Source of the DNA: Brachybacterium sp042666875
GTDB lineage: Bacteria > Actinomycetota > Actinomycetes > Actinomycetales > Dermabacteraceae
Assembly: GCF_042666875.1 (NCBI RefSeq)
Contig: NZ_JBHTCX010000011.1
Span: 248,001-312,000, forward strand
DNA: 64,000 nt
Direction of reading: 5' to 3'
Positions 25,840 to 35,084 of this stretch are shown here, piece by piece. Numbering within the stretch: the first letter of the stretch is position 1; each line of letters begins with the position of its first letter. Below the pieces are notes generated by a model. The model was not told the DNA's origin. It was given only the letters and a program-made list of their open reading frames with translations, and ran no database searches. The position numbers were made by a program, and so were the translations under genes.

Positions 25840-26934
25840 ATGGAACCGCCCCTGACCGGAGCCGACTCCGACGCCGAGGCCACCGTGGAGACCCCCGCGA
25901 CGGCCGAGGCCGCCACCGCCCGCCGCCGTCTGCGCTTCCTGCTGGGACTGGCCGATCACTTCGAGGACCGCCAGGGCCGGCGCAGCGCCCGCGCCGGCAG
26001 CACGGCCGACGGCGCGGCGGCTGACGGCGCGACGGGCGACGGCGCGACGGGGGATGCGGCATCCCCCGAGACGTCGGCCCCCGCCGCAACGCCGCATCTG
26101 GACGATCTCCCCGCTGCGAGCGGCACGGAACCACAGGAGGTCCGGATCCGCACGGCCGACGGCGACGTGATCCCCGCCTTCCTCCTGCGCCCCGCTCCGG
26201 AGGTGGCCACGGGTGCCGCCGTCGTGCTGGTGGCCGGCCACGGCCGCGGCATCGACGACCTGGTCAGCACTGATCCGGCCGACGAGTACCACGACGGCCT
26301 CGCCCACAAGCTGGTGCGCGCCGGGCTGACCGTGCTGTGCCCGGAGATGATCAGCTTCGGACGGCGCCGCGTCCCCCGCCCGGACGGTGCCGAACCCTAT
26401 GAGGACACCGAGAACTCGTGCGGCATCGATGCCGCCCGCCACCTGCTGCACGGCCGGCCGGTGATGGGCCACCGTGTGGCTGACGCCCGCGCCGCCGTGC
26501 AGGCGCTGCGCGAGGTGCCCGGGGTGGACCCGCAGCGGGTGGCCGTCGCGGGCGGCTCCGGAGGCGGGGCCGTCTCGCTGCTGCTGGCGGCAGTGGACCC
26601 GACTGTCGCCGGCGCCCTGGTCGCGAGCTATTTCTCCTCGTTCGAGGCGAGCCTGTGCTCGATCCGGCACTGCCCCTGCAACATCATCCCCGGCCTGCTG
26701 CCGGGGATGGAGATGGCGGACATCGCCGCCCTCGTCGCGCCCCGGCCCCTGGTGCTGGAGGCAGGTGAGCACGACCCGATCTTCCCGATCGAGGCGACGC
26801 GCGCCTCGTTCGCGCAGCTGCCCCCGGTGTGGCAGGCGCTCGACGCCGCGCCTCCCGAGCTCGTCGTCACCGACGGCGGCCACGCCTTCCGCGGGGAGCG
26901 GTCCGTGGAGCTGATGGCCGAGCGACTGGCCTGA
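25840..26934 (+). CDS. Alpha/beta hydrolase, acetyl-xylan-esterase/Abhydrolase_7-like
   Basis: 364 residues, cytoplasmic. After a helix (ARRRLRFLLGLADHFEDRQ) comes an Ala/Gly/Asp-rich linker of DGA repeats (about 52-80). The hydrolase domain then shows VVLVAGHGRG, the nucleophile elbow AVAGGSGGGAVSLL, CSIRHCPCNIIPGLL, EHDPIFPI (acid) and DGGHAF (His). The same arrangement is known from large esterases related to CE7 and dienelactone hydrolases, so deacetylation or demethylesterification of an imported sugar is likely but unproven. AAGGA lies before the ATG. It is convergent with the SulP gene, with only 3 bp between. Confidence 0.82.
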   Translation: MEPPLTGADSDAEATVETPATAEAATARRRLRFLLGLADHFEDRQGRRSARAGSTADGAAADGATGDGATGDAASPETSAPAATPHLDDLPAASGTEPQEVRIRTADGDVIPAFLLRPAPEVATGAAVVLVAGHGRGIDDLVSTDPADEYHDGLAHKLVRAGLTVLCPEMISFGRRRVPRPDGAEPYEDTENSCGIDAARHLLHGRPVMGHRVADARAAVQALREVPGVDPQRVAVAGGSGGGAVSLLLAAVDPTVAGALVASYFSSFEASLCSIRHCPCNIIPGLLPGMEMADIAALVAPRPLVLEAGEHDPIFPIEATRASFAQLPPVWQALDAAPPELVVTDGGHAFRGERSVELMAERLA

Positions 26935-26937
26935 GCC

Positions 26938-28494
26938 TCAGACCGCGTCGCCGAGCTTCCCGGACAGGCGCTCCAGGCGCTCCTGGCTCGCGCCGTCCAG
27001 CCCGATGATGCGGGCCTCCTTGCCACGGTCGGTGTACTTCGACTGCACGGCATCCAGCGCCGCCACGGTCGAGGCGTCCCACACGTCGGCGTCGGTGAGG
27101 TCGATGATCACGACGTCCGGATCGCCCGCATAGTCGAACTGGTAGACCAGATCGTTGCTGGAGGCGAAGAACAGCTCGCCCACCACGCGGTAGCGGCGGA
27201 TCTCCGGGGCGCCGTCGTCGTCGATGTCGGTCTCCCACACCGGCTCGATGCGCACCAGGTGCGCCACCCGCCGGGCGAAGAGGACCATCGCGGCCAGGGT
27301 GCCGAGGATGACGCCGACGGCGAGGTTGTGGGTGGCGACCGTGGCGACCACGGTGATCACCATGACCAGGGTCTCCGGCACGGGCATCAGCCGCAGCGTC
27401 GAGGGGCGGATGCTGTGCCAGTCGAACGTGGCCACGCAGACCATGATCATGACCGCCACCAGGGCGCCCATCGGGATCAGACCGACGATGTCGCCGAGGG
27501 CCACCAGCAGGATCAGCAGGAACAGACCGGCGAGGAAGGTGGAGATCCGGGTGCGCGAGCCGGACTGCTTCACGTTGATCATGGTCTGGCCGATCATGGC
27601 GCAGCCGCCCATGCCGCCGAAGAAGCCGGTGACGATGTTGGCGACGCCCTGGCCCCACGCCTCGCGAGTCTTGTTCGAGTGGGTGTCGGTGATGTCGTCG
27701 ACGAACTTCGCCGTCATCAGCGACTCCAGCAGCCCCACCAGCGCCATGCCCAGCGCGTAGGGGCCGATCAGCTGCAGCGTCTCCAGGGTGAGGGGGACGT
27801 CGGGGATGAACAGGCTGGGCAGGGAGTCCGGCAGCTCGCCCTCGTCGCCCACGGTCGGCACGCTCCAGCCCGAGAAGAACACGACGGCGCTGATGACGAG
27901 GATGGTGATCAGCGGGGCGGGGATGGCGGTGGTGATCTTGGGCAGCACCACCAGCATCACGATGCCGACGGCCACCAGTGCGTAGACCAGCGGACCCACA
28001 CCCTGGCCGTACAGGTGCGGGACCTGCGCCATGAAGATGAGGATGGCCAGGGCGTTGACGAAGCCGGTCATCACCGAGCGGGGGATGAACCGCATCAGCT
28101 TGGCCACGCCCAGCGCGCCGAGGACCACCTGCAGCACGCCGGCCAGCAGCACCGTGGCGACCAGGTAGTTCAGGTCCTGCGTCTGCGCCATGACGGGCGC
28201 GACCACCAGGGCAACCGCACCGGTGGCGGCGCTGATCATGGCCGGGCGGCCGCCGACGATCGCGATGGAGATCGCCATGGTGACCGAGGCGTACAGGCCG
28301 ACGGCCGGATCGACGCCTGCGGCCAGCGAGAACCCGATCGCCTCGGGAATCAGGGCGAGGGCGACGACGAGGCCGCCGAGCACCTCGGTCTTCAGGCGGC
28401 GGGGGTCACGGAGCGCCTCGAGGACGCCCATCGGGCGCTGCTGGGAATGCGCGGCGGCGGGGGCGCCGCCGAGGGCAGGGCTGACTGACGTCAC
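26938..28494 (-). CDS. SulP-family anion transporter with STAS domain
   Basis: 518 residues from GTG 28494, chosen because AAGGA lies 6 bases upstream and the longer frame has no such site. About 10-12 hydrophobic segments follow, beginning ALRDPRRLKTEVLGGLVVALALIPEAIGF, with QTMINVKQSGSRTRIS between helices as in SulP proteins. The C-terminal STAS domain (about 425-515) contains VVIIDLTDADVWDASTVAALD. SulP members carry sulfate, bicarbonate, C4-dicarboxylates or other anions; the substrate is not decidable here. A MerR regulator gene lies upstream in the same direction. Confidence 0.93.
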   Translation of the reverse strand: MTSVSPALGGAPAAAHSQQRPMGVLEALRDPRRLKTEVLGGLVVALALIPEAIGFSLAAGVDPAVGLYASVTMAISIAIVGGRPAMISAATGAVALVVAPVMAQTQDLNYLVATVLLAGVLQVVLGALGVAKLMRFIPRSVMTGFVNALAILIFMAQVPHLYGQGVGPLVYALVAVGIVMLVVLPKITTAIPAPLITILVISAVVFFSGWSVPTVGDEGELPDSLPSLFIPDVPLTLETLQLIGPYALGMALVGLLESLMTAKFVDDITDTHSNKTREAWGQGVANIVTGFFGGMGGCAMIGQTMINVKQSGSRTRISTFLAGLFLLILLVALGDIVGLIPMGALVAVMIMVCVATFDWHSIRPSTLRLMPVPETLVMVITVVATVATHNLAVGVILGTLAAMVLFARRVAHLVRIEPVWETDIDDDGAPEIRRYRVVGELFFASSNDLVYQFDYAGDPDVVIIDLTDADVWDASTVAALDAVQSKYTDRGKEARIIGLDGASQERLERLSGKLGDAV

Positions 28495-28566
28495 GAAGCA
28501 TCCTTGGGGAGAGGAGATGGGAGGGAGGCCCGAGGAAGCGGACGAGTCCGAGGGCCGACGACCAAC

Positions 28567-28583
28567 CCTCACGTTACGGGAGG
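28567..28583. promoter_or_regulatory. MerR-type dyad upstream of the SulP gene
   Basis: CCTCACGTTACGGGAGG: 7 of 8 base pairs match around a central T, resembling the CGTNACG dyads bound by MerR proteins between overlong-spaced -35 and -10 boxes. It lies 73 bp before the SulP start and 79 bp after the MerR gene end. Confidence 0.5.
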
Positions 28584-28661
28584 TTCAGTGGTTCTCGCAC
28601 CCGGCGGGCGTTGCGCGATGGGTCACAGGTACGGGGCTCAGGGGTGGCAGGCAGCGACGGT

Positions 28662-29090
28662 CTACCGATTCGTCGCGTCCAGGGCGGTCCCGCTCTCCTC
28701 GGGGCCGGCGATCTCGCGCAGACGCGCCAGGAACTCATCGGCCATCGCCACCTTCTTCTCCAGGGCACTGCGCCGCTCGATCGCGATCTGCTCGAACTCG
28801 CGCAGCGTGCGGAGGGCCTCGGCGGGGGCGCCCGGCCCGTCGGCCGCGTCGGCGACATCGAGCAGCTCGCGCATCTGCTCGAGACTGAAGTCCAGCGGTT
28901 TCATCCGTCGGATGAGCAGGATGCGTTCGACGTCCTGCTCGGAGTAGAGCCGGAACCCGCCCTCGGTGCGCTCCGAGGGGGTGACCAGGCCGATCTCGTC
29001 GTAGTGCCGCAGCGTACGCAGGCTCAGCTCGGTGCGCTCGGCGACCGCTCCGATGTGCAGCAGTTCGCGATGATCGTCCGTCGGGCTCAT
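28662..29090 (-). CDS. MerR-family transcriptional regulator
   Basis: 142 residues. The MerR winged helix is complete: LHIGAVAERTELSLRTLRHYDEIGLVTPSERTEGGFRLYSEQDVERILLIRRMK, followed by the dimerisation helix FEQIAIERRSALEKKVAMADEFLARL. No Cys-rich metal loop is present, so it probably senses an organic or stress signal. It probably controls the SulP gene that follows in the same direction and perhaps itself. Confidence 0.93.
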   Translation of the reverse strand: MSPTDDHRELLHIGAVAERTELSLRTLRHYDEIGLVTPSERTEGGFRLYSEQDVERILLIRRMKPLDFSLEQMRELLDVADAADGPGAPAEALRTLREFEQIAIERRSALEKKVAMADEFLARLREIAGPEESGTALDATNR

Positions 29091-29120
29091 ACGGTCAGTG
29101 TGCCCGATGGGGCGGCGCCC

Positions 29121-31355
29121 TCAGATCAGCCGTGAGAGGTCGATCTCCACGGGCCGTTCATCCCTGAGCTCCACGTCGAGCAGTCGCTCTCCACGACGCA
29201 CCGAGTGGGTGCCCAGCGCCCCCGGACCCACCGCGCGCAGGTGCAGCGCGGTGACGTCGGCGTCGGCCCAGGTCATGTCGACCTCGATGCCGGGCCGCGC
29301 CCGTAGCCCGCGGACCGACCCGTCGGCCATGATCGGCGGCAGCGCAGGCAGCAGCTCGATCTCGCCACGGTGGCTCTGGAGCAGGCATTCGGCGAGGGCG
29401 GCGACGATCCCGATGTTGCCGTCGATCTGGAACGGCGGATGGGCCGAGAAGAGGTTCGGGTACAGGCCGCTGCGCTCGACGCCGTCGGCGGTCTCGGCCG
29501 GGCGCAGGTACAGCTCCAGCAGGGCCTGAACCCGGTCCGGGCGACGAAGGCGTGCCCACAGGCAGGTCTTCCACACCAGCGACCACCCCGTGGCCTCGTC
29601 CCCGCGGGCCTCGAGCGAGGCGGCCGCGGCGCGGGAGAGCTCATCGGGCACGGGATCGGTGCCGGGGTAGAGGAAGCCGAGGTGGGAGACGTGCCGGTGC
29701 TCGGGCTCGACCTCCTCGAGCCCGTCGGCGTGCCATTCGAGGATGCGGCCGTCGGCCCCCGTCCGCGGCCCGGGCACCCGGTCCAGCGCCGCCCCGGCGC
29801 GCCGGACGATCTCATCGTCACCGCGGCCGGTCAGGCGGGATGCCGCGATGAGGAGCTCGAAGATCTCCCGCACCAGCCAGCGGTCCATGCCCGTGCCCTC
29901 GCTGAGCCCGACCGGGGTGCCGCCGGGTGCGACCCATTCGTTCTCCGGAGAGGTCGAGGGGAAGGTGACCAGCTCCCCGCCCTCCGTCTCCCACAGCAGA
30001 TCGAGAGCGAAGGCCGCTGCGTCGCGCAGCGCGGGGAAGCGGCGCTCGGCGATCGAGCGCGGCTCCTCCCCGCCGAAGGCTGCGATCGAGGAGAGCTCGC
30101 GCTCGAGCCAGAGGCCGCCCATCGGCCACGAGGACCACTTGGGATTGCCGCGCACAGGATCGGTGTAGCCCCACGGGTCCGAGTTGTGGTGGACGGTCCA
30201 GCCGTCGGCGCCGTACACACGGCGGGCCGTCTCGCTCCCGCTCTCGCGCAGCATGGCGACGTAGCCCTCCAGGGCCCCGGCTGCGCCGGGAACGTGCGCG
30301 ACCCCCGCCGCCCAGTGGTTCATCTCCAGATTGATGTTGACCGTGTAGTTCGAGTTCCACGGCGCCAGGACGTGGGGATTCCAGATGCCCTGGAGGTTCG
30401 CCGGCGGCAGGCCCGGACGCGAGGAGGAGGCGAGCAGGTAGCGGCCGTAGGCGAAGGTGGTGGCGAGCAGCTCCGCGTGCTCGGAGCCGCTGAGCTCCAG
30501 CTCGACATCGCCGGCCCCGAGCGGGAGACGCTCGAGGTGGCGCCTGCGGAGGTCGAGCTCACCGCGCGCCACCGCGGCGTCGGCCCGGCCCGTCGCCTCG
30601 GCGAGAGCGTCGGCGAGGGGACGGTCGGGGTGCCGGCCCATGCCCTGCCACGTGGTGACGATGGCGCAGACGACCAGGATGCGGCCCCTCTCGCGCCGGG
30701 TGCGGACGACGACGGCCGCTCGGCTCTCGCCCTCGGCGTCCCACGCGAGCTCGGCGACATCGCCGTGGCGGGTCGGCACGCCGTCCGACGGGGCGCGGAG
30801 CACGAGGGAGAGGCCGTCCGGCCCGGAGGTGCGCCGCTCCTCGACCAGGGGGGAGGTGAACTCGAGCGCGACGTCGGCGCCGTCGGGGCAGGGGGCGGCA
30901 TGGACCAGGACCTCGTCGGCGGTGCTGACGAAGGTGCGGTGCTCGCCGTCGGGCGTCCGTGCGGTGTGCTCGAACCGTGTGAGATCGAGTGTGCGCTCGA
31001 CGGGCTGCTGGGTCCCGTCCGCGCGAGAGAGGCGCACCTGCAGATCCCCGACGGGCTGATAGGCCTGTGCCCATGCGGCCCCGAGCTCCTCGATCGAGTT
31101 CTGCGCCTCGACGATCTGTCCGGAGCCGAACTGCGATCGGGCACGGGTCAGAAGCTCTGCCGCGTCCTCGCGCGAGGTGCACCTGTTCCGGGTGGTGCTG
31201 GGGGAGCCGGACCACAGGGTGGTCTCGTTGAGACTGAAACGCGCCACCTCGGGGTCACCCCAGACCATGGCACCGATCCGACCATTTCCCAGAGGCAATG
31301 CCTCCAGCCAGCGCGTTGCGGCGTGACGCCGGCTGAGAGTATCGGGCGGCGTCAT
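29121..31355 (-). CDS. GH95 alpha-L-fucosidase/galactosidase-type glycosidase
   Basis: 744 residues, no signal peptide. The (alpha/alpha)6-barrel family GH95 is shown by WLEALPLGNGRIGAMVWG at the start, PANLQGIWNPHVLAPWNSNYTVNINLEMNHW, the catalytic-centre segment STSPENEWVAPGG (general acid Glu) and SAHPPFQIDGNIGIVAALAE near the C-terminus. Members remove terminal alpha-L-fucose or alpha-L-galactose from xyloglucan or rhamnogalacturonan side chains. ATG 31355 has GAGGAG about 9 bases upstream. It is divergent from the oxidoreductase/DUF993 operon and probably shares its operators. Confidence 0.93.
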   Translation of the reverse strand: MTPPDTLSRRHAATRWLEALPLGNGRIGAMVWGDPEVARFSLNETTLWSGSPSTTRNRCTSREDAAELLTRARSQFGSGQIVEAQNSIEELGAAWAQAYQPVGDLQVRLSRADGTQQPVERTLDLTRFEHTARTPDGEHRTFVSTADEVLVHAAPCPDGADVALEFTSPLVEERRTSGPDGLSLVLRAPSDGVPTRHGDVAELAWDAEGESRAAVVVRTRRERGRILVVCAIVTTWQGMGRHPDRPLADALAEATGRADAAVARGELDLRRRHLERLPLGAGDVELELSGSEHAELLATTFAYGRYLLASSSRPGLPPANLQGIWNPHVLAPWNSNYTVNINLEMNHWAAGVAHVPGAAGALEGYVAMLRESGSETARRVYGADGWTVHHNSDPWGYTDPVRGNPKWSSWPMGGLWLERELSSIAAFGGEEPRSIAERRFPALRDAAAFALDLLWETEGGELVTFPSTSPENEWVAPGGTPVGLSEGTGMDRWLVREIFELLIAASRLTGRGDDEIVRRAGAALDRVPGPRTGADGRILEWHADGLEEVEPEHRHVSHLGFLYPGTDPVPDELSRAAAASLEARGDEATGWSLVWKTCLWARLRRPDRVQALLELYLRPAETADGVERSGLYPNLFSAHPPFQIDGNIGIVAALAECLLQSHRGEIELLPALPPIMADGSVRGLRARPGIEVDMTWADADVTALHLRAVGPGALGTHSVRRGERLLDVELRDERPVEIDLSRLI

Positions 31356-31526
31356 GACAGGTTTCTCCTCGGGTTCGGGGGTCGCGGTCGCAGCGGCAGC
31401 CCGCTGGGCATCGCGTCTCGGCAACGCTAAACATCCTATGTCTGAGGGGCCGTTGCGTCGAGGGCCCACGCGGGGGCGAGAGGGCGTGCGCGAGAGCGCG
31501 GGGGCGTCCGGCACCGGGCGCGACGG

Positions 31527-31540
31527 GAAAGCGCTTGAAA
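31527..31540. promoter_or_regulatory. Candidate LacI operator overlapping the -35 box
   Basis: GAAAGCGCTTGAAA, with palindromic centre AAGCGCTT, covering the -35 TTGAAA of the oxidoreductase operon. Confidence 0.6.
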
Positions 31541-31576
31541 CCCGGGCGCTGACATGATCTACTGAGCCCCCGGAAC

Positions 31577-31590
31577 GGAAAGCGGTTACC
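31577..31590. promoter_or_regulatory. Candidate LacI operator GGAAAGCGGTTACC
   Basis: The same GGAAAGCGNTTNCC pattern occurs at 41739-41752 before the DUF2264 gene. It sits right after the expected transcription start of the operon. Confidence 0.65.
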
Positions 31591-31729
31591 GTCATCCGTC
31601 GCTCACGACGGATGCAGCTCGTGCGCGACGTGGCGCGCGAGCAGCCGGGATCGCGGCCGTTCCTCTCAGTCAGCCCAGCACGGACTGCCGCCGCGCCGGC
31701 CGCGGCCGCACATGAAGGAGAGCCGCCAC

Positions 31730-32884
31730 ATGGCCACACGCAGGATCGGGATCATCGTCAACGGGGCCACGGGACGCATGGGGTATCGCCAGCATCTGGT
31801 GCGCTCCCTGCTCGCCATCCAGGACCAGGGCGGCGTCGAGCTCACCGGCGGCGACCGGCTGCTGCCCGAGCTGCTGCTGGTGGGCCGGAACGAGGAGAAG
31901 CTGACCGCCGTGGCCAAGCGCCACGGCCTGACGCAGTGGACGACGGACGTCGAGGCCGCCCTGGCCGACGAGGACTACGAGGTCTACTTCGACGCCCTGG
32001 TGACCAACCTGCGCGTGGCCAACCTCAAGAAGGCCATCACCGCCGGCAAGGCGATCTACACGGAGAAGCCCACGGCGGAGTCCTTCGCCGACGCCCTCGA
32101 GCTGGCGCGCCTGGCGAAGGAGGCCGGCACCGTCTCCGGCGTCGTCCACGACAAGCTCTACCTGCCCGGCCTGCTCAAGCTGCGCCGCCTGATCGATTCC
32201 GGCTTCTTCGGCGAGATCCTCTCCGTGCGCGGCGAGTTCGGCTACTGGGTCTACGAGGGCGACTGGCAGGCCGCCCAGCGTCCCTCCTGGAACTACCGCG
32301 CCGAGGACGGCGGCGGCATCGTCGCGGACATGTTCCCGCACTGGAACTACGTCATCGAGGACCTCTTCGGCCGCATCGCCGACGTCTACGCCCAGACCGC
32401 CACCCACATCCCGGCCCGCTGGGACGAGAACGGCACCCGGTACACCGCCACCGCCGACGACGCCGCCTACGGCGTCTTCCGCCTCGAGAACGGCATCGTG
32501 GTGCAGATGAACTCCAGCTGGGACGTGCGCGTGCGCCGCGATGAGCTGGTCGAGTTCCAGGTCGACGGCACCAAGGGCTCCGCCGTCGTGGGCCTGCACA
32601 GCGCCCACATCCAGCCGCGCGAGGCGACCCCGAAGCCGGTCTGGGATCCCGACGTCAAGGACGGCCACGACTACTTCGACGACTGGATCGAGGTCCCCGA
32701 CAACGAGACCTTCGACAACGGCTTCAAGGTGCAGTGGGAGGACTTCCTGCGCCACTACATCGAGGGCCGCCCCTATCCGTTCGATCTGCTCTCCGGCGCC
32801 CGCGGGGTGCGGCTGGCCGAGACCGGACTGGCCAGCTCTGCCGAGGGCCGCCGCATCACCCTCGACCCGCTCACGGAGGTCTGA
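31730..32884 (+). CDS. Gfo/Idh/MocA-family NAD(P)-dependent oxidoreductase
   Basis: 384 residues. The N-terminal Rossmann domain opens IGIIVNGATGRMGYRQHLVRS, the family Lys is in AIYTEKPTAESF, and the C-terminal beta-sheet domain includes GEFGYWVYEGDW and PSWNYRAEDGGGIVADMFPHWNYV. It probably oxidises a sugar, sugar acid or inositol-like substrate. ATG 31730 is preferred to 31712 because AAGGAG lies 9 bases before it. DUF993 and TIM-barrel genes follow with a 5-bp gap and then a 4-bp overlap, a linked three-enzyme set. Confidence 0.92.
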   Translation: MATRRIGIIVNGATGRMGYRQHLVRSLLAIQDQGGVELTGGDRLLPELLLVGRNEEKLTAVAKRHGLTQWTTDVEAALADEDYEVYFDALVTNLRVANLKKAITAGKAIYTEKPTAESFADALELARLAKEAGTVSGVVHDKLYLPGLLKLRRLIDSGFFGEILSVRGEFGYWVYEGDWQAAQRPSWNYRAEDGGGIVADMFPHWNYVIEDLFGRIADVYAQTATHIPARWDENGTRYTATADDAAYGVFRLENGIVVQMNSSWDVRVRRDELVEFQVDGTKGSAVVGLHSAHIQPREATPKPVWDPDVKDGHDYFDDWIEVPDNETFDNGFKVQWEDFLRHYIEGRPYPFDLLSGARGVRLAETGLASSAEGRRITLDPLTEV

Positions 32885-32889
32885 GCACC

Positions 32890-34227
32890 ATGACGAGCAC
32901 CGATCTGACCCTGCTCGACGAGGACGGCCATCTGCGCACCATGCCGCTGGGGGAGGCGGTCCCCTTCGCAGCGCCCACCGCGCCGCTGCGCTCGCGCACC
33001 GTGTTCGCCGCCGTGCATGTGGTCCCGATCGTCCACGGGGACAACACCCCCGGCGCCCCGGCCGACATCGACTGGGAGGCGACCATCGCCTTCCGCCGCA
33101 CCATGTGGTCGCGCGGTCTCGGCGTCGCCGACGCCATGGACACCGCCCAGCGCAACATGGGGCTGGACGCCGCGGCCACCCGCGAGCTGATCTCCCGCAC
33201 CGCCGACGCCGCCCGCGAGGCCCTCGCCGATCCCGCGTACGCGGGCCTGTTCCGGGACGGCGCGCAGGTGCGCGACCTGGTCGTCGCCGGTGTCTCCACC
33301 GACCACCGCAGCGAGCCTGAGCTGAGCCTGGACCAGATCGTCGAGGCCTACCGCGAGCAGCTGAGCGCGACCGAGGCCACCGGCGCGGGCGCTGTGCTCA
33401 TGGCCAGTCGTCACCTCGCCCGGGCCGCGACGTCGGCCGAGGACTACGAGGACGTCTACCGCCGCGTGCTCGAGGCCGCCACCGAACCGGTCGTGCTGCA
33501 CTGGCTGGGCACCGCCTTCGACCCGCAGCTGGCGGGCTACTTCGGCTCCGGCGACACCGCCGAGGCCTCCGAGACGCTGCTGCGGATCATCGAGGCGAAC
33601 CCGGCCCGGATCCGCGGCGTGAAGATGAGCCTGCTGGACGCCGAGGCGGAGGTCGCCGTGCGCGAACGCCTGCCGCGCGGCGTGCAGATGCTCACCGGGG
33701 ACGACTTCCACTTCTCCCACCTGATCGTGGGAGAGGGGGCCGACGGGACGACGGCGCGCACCGACCAGCCGGAGGGCAGCTTCTCCCACGCCCTGCTCGG
33801 CGCGTTCGCCGTCACCGCGCCCGCCGCCTCCGCAGCGGTCCAGGCACTGGATGCCGGAGAGCCGGATCAGGCCCGCCGCATCCTCGACGCCGCCGAGGAG
33901 CTCGCCCGGCACGTCTTCTCCGCCCCCACCTACCACTACAAGACCGGCGTCGCCTTCCTCGCCTGGCTGAACGGGCACCAGCCCGCCTTCACCATGGTGG
34001 GCGGGATGCACTCCGCCCGCAGCCTGCCCCACCTCTCGCGCACCATCGAACTGGCCGCGAGCACCGGCAACCTCGAGCGCCCCCAGCTGGCCGCCGAACG
34101 CTGGCACGCCATGCTGCGCCTGGCCGGATACGAGGCGGCTCGAGATGCTGCCGGGGCCGGCGCTGCTGGGGCCGCCGCCGGGGGAGCCGACGGACCGGAC
34201 GGCCTCACGGAAGGATCCGCCGCATGA
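32890..34227 (+). CDS. DUF993 protein, dihydrodipicolinate-synthase-like
   Basis: 445 residues of the DUF993 family, related to the DHDPS/KDG-aldolase TIM barrels: TVFAAVHVVPIVHGDNTPG, TMWSRGLGVADAMDTAQRNMGL, VVLHWLGTAFDPQLAGYFG and the Lys-containing strand RIRGVKMSLLDAEAEV. A carbon-carbon lyase acting on the product of the neighbouring oxidoreductase is the simplest reading but has not been shown for this family as far as I know. An Ala/Gly-rich tail ends the protein and overlaps the isomerase gene by 4 bp. Confidence 0.87.
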   Translation: MTSTDLTLLDEDGHLRTMPLGEAVPFAAPTAPLRSRTVFAAVHVVPIVHGDNTPGAPADIDWEATIAFRRTMWSRGLGVADAMDTAQRNMGLDAAATRELISRTADAAREALADPAYAGLFRDGAQVRDLVVAGVSTDHRSEPELSLDQIVEAYREQLSATEATGAGAVLMASRHLARAATSAEDYEDVYRRVLEAATEPVVLHWLGTAFDPQLAGYFGSGDTAEASETLLRIIEANPARIRGVKMSLLDAEAEVAVRERLPRGVQMLTGDDFHFSHLIVGEGADGTTARTDQPEGSFSHALLGAFAVTAPAASAAVQALDAGEPDQARRILDAAEELARHVFSAPTYHYKTGVAFLAWLNGHQPAFTMVGGMHSARSLPHLSRTIELAASTGNLERPQLAAERWHAMLRLAGYEAARDAAGAGAAGAAAGGADGPDGLTEGSAA

Positions 34228-35084
34228 ACACGCCCGCTCCGGAGACGACCGGCACGCCCCGTCTGTCCATCAACCGCTGGACCTGCCGCACCACGCCGAT
34301 CCAGGAGTTCCTCGAGGCCACCGCCGCCGCCGGCATCGAAGCCGTCGGTCTGTGGCGCCAGGACGTCGCCGAGGTCGGACTGGAGGCCCTGCGCCGCCGG
34401 GTCGATGACGCCGGCCTACGCGTGTCCACCGTGTGCCGCGGCGGCTTCCTCACCGCCGCCGCCGAGGCCGACCGCGCCGCGGCGCTGGAGGACAACCGGC
34501 GCGCGATCGACGAGACCGCAGCTCTGGGCGCCCCCACGCTGGTGCTCGTCGTCGGCGGCATCAGCCAGGAGGACAAGGACATCGCCGGCGCCCGCGCCCG
34601 CGTCGCCGAGAACATCGCGGCCCTGGCCCCCTACGCCGAGGAGCGCGGGGTCACGCTGTCGATCGAACCTCTGCACCCGATGTTCGCGGCCGACCGCGCC
34701 GTGGTCTCCACCCTCGACCAGGCCCTCGACATCGCCGAGGCCACCGGCAGCCCCGCCGCCGGCGTCGTCGTGGACACCTATCACGTGTGGTGGGACCCCT
34801 ACCTCGAGCGCGCCATCCAGCGTGCCGCCGACGCCGGCCGCCTGCTGAGCTACCAGGTGTGCGACTGGAACCTGCCGTTGGCCGCCGAACCGCTGTTCTC
34901 CCGCGGCTACATGGGCGATGGCTACATCGACTTCCCCGCCATCACCCGCATGATCGCCGCGACCGGCTACGACGGCGACATCGAAGTGGAGATCTTCCAC
35001 GAAGACGTGTGGGCCACACCGGCCGCCGAGGCCATCCATACCGTCGCCGAGCGCTTCGAGCAGCTGGTCCTGCCGTACGCATGA
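34224..35084 (+). CDS. Sugar phosphate isomerase/epimerase-type TIM-barrel protein
   Basis: 286 residues. LSINRWTCRTTPIQEFLEATAAAGIEAVGLWR is the characteristic start of the group; candidate metal ligands are in LSIEPLHPMFAAD, VVVDTYHVWWDP, YQVCDWNLP and IEVEIFHEDVW. It probably isomerises or epimerises a keto-sugar produced in this pathway. It is coupled to DUF993 upstream (ATGA) and to the heparinase-like gene downstream (ATGA), so all four genes form one unit. Confidence 0.92.
   Translation: MNTPAPETTGTPRLSINRWTCRTTPIQEFLEATAAAGIEAVGLWRQDVAEVGLEALRRRVDDAGLRVSTVCRGGFLTAAAEADRAAALEDNRRAIDETAALGAPTLVLVVGGISQEDKDIAGARARVAENIAALAPYAEERGVTLSIEPLHPMFAADRAVVSTLDQALDIAEATGSPAAGVVVDTYHVWWDPYLERAIQRAADAGRLLSYQVCDWNLPLAAEPLFSRGYMGDGYIDFPAITRMIAATGYDGDIEVEIFHEDVWATPAAEAIHTVAERFEQLVLPYA

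Larger units (their letters stand above)
31356..31729. promoter_or_regulatory. Divergent regulatory region, GH95 / oxidoreductase operon
   Basis: 374 bp without a gene. On the plus strand TTGAAA (31535-31540), a 17-bp spacer and TCTACT (31558-31563) form a plausible promoter. The operator-like sequence around AAGCGCTT (31529-31536) overlaps the -35, and GGAAAGCGGTTACC (31577-31590) lies just downstream of the expected start. On the minus strand TAGGAT (31434-31439) is a possible -10 for GH95. Confidence 0.6.
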
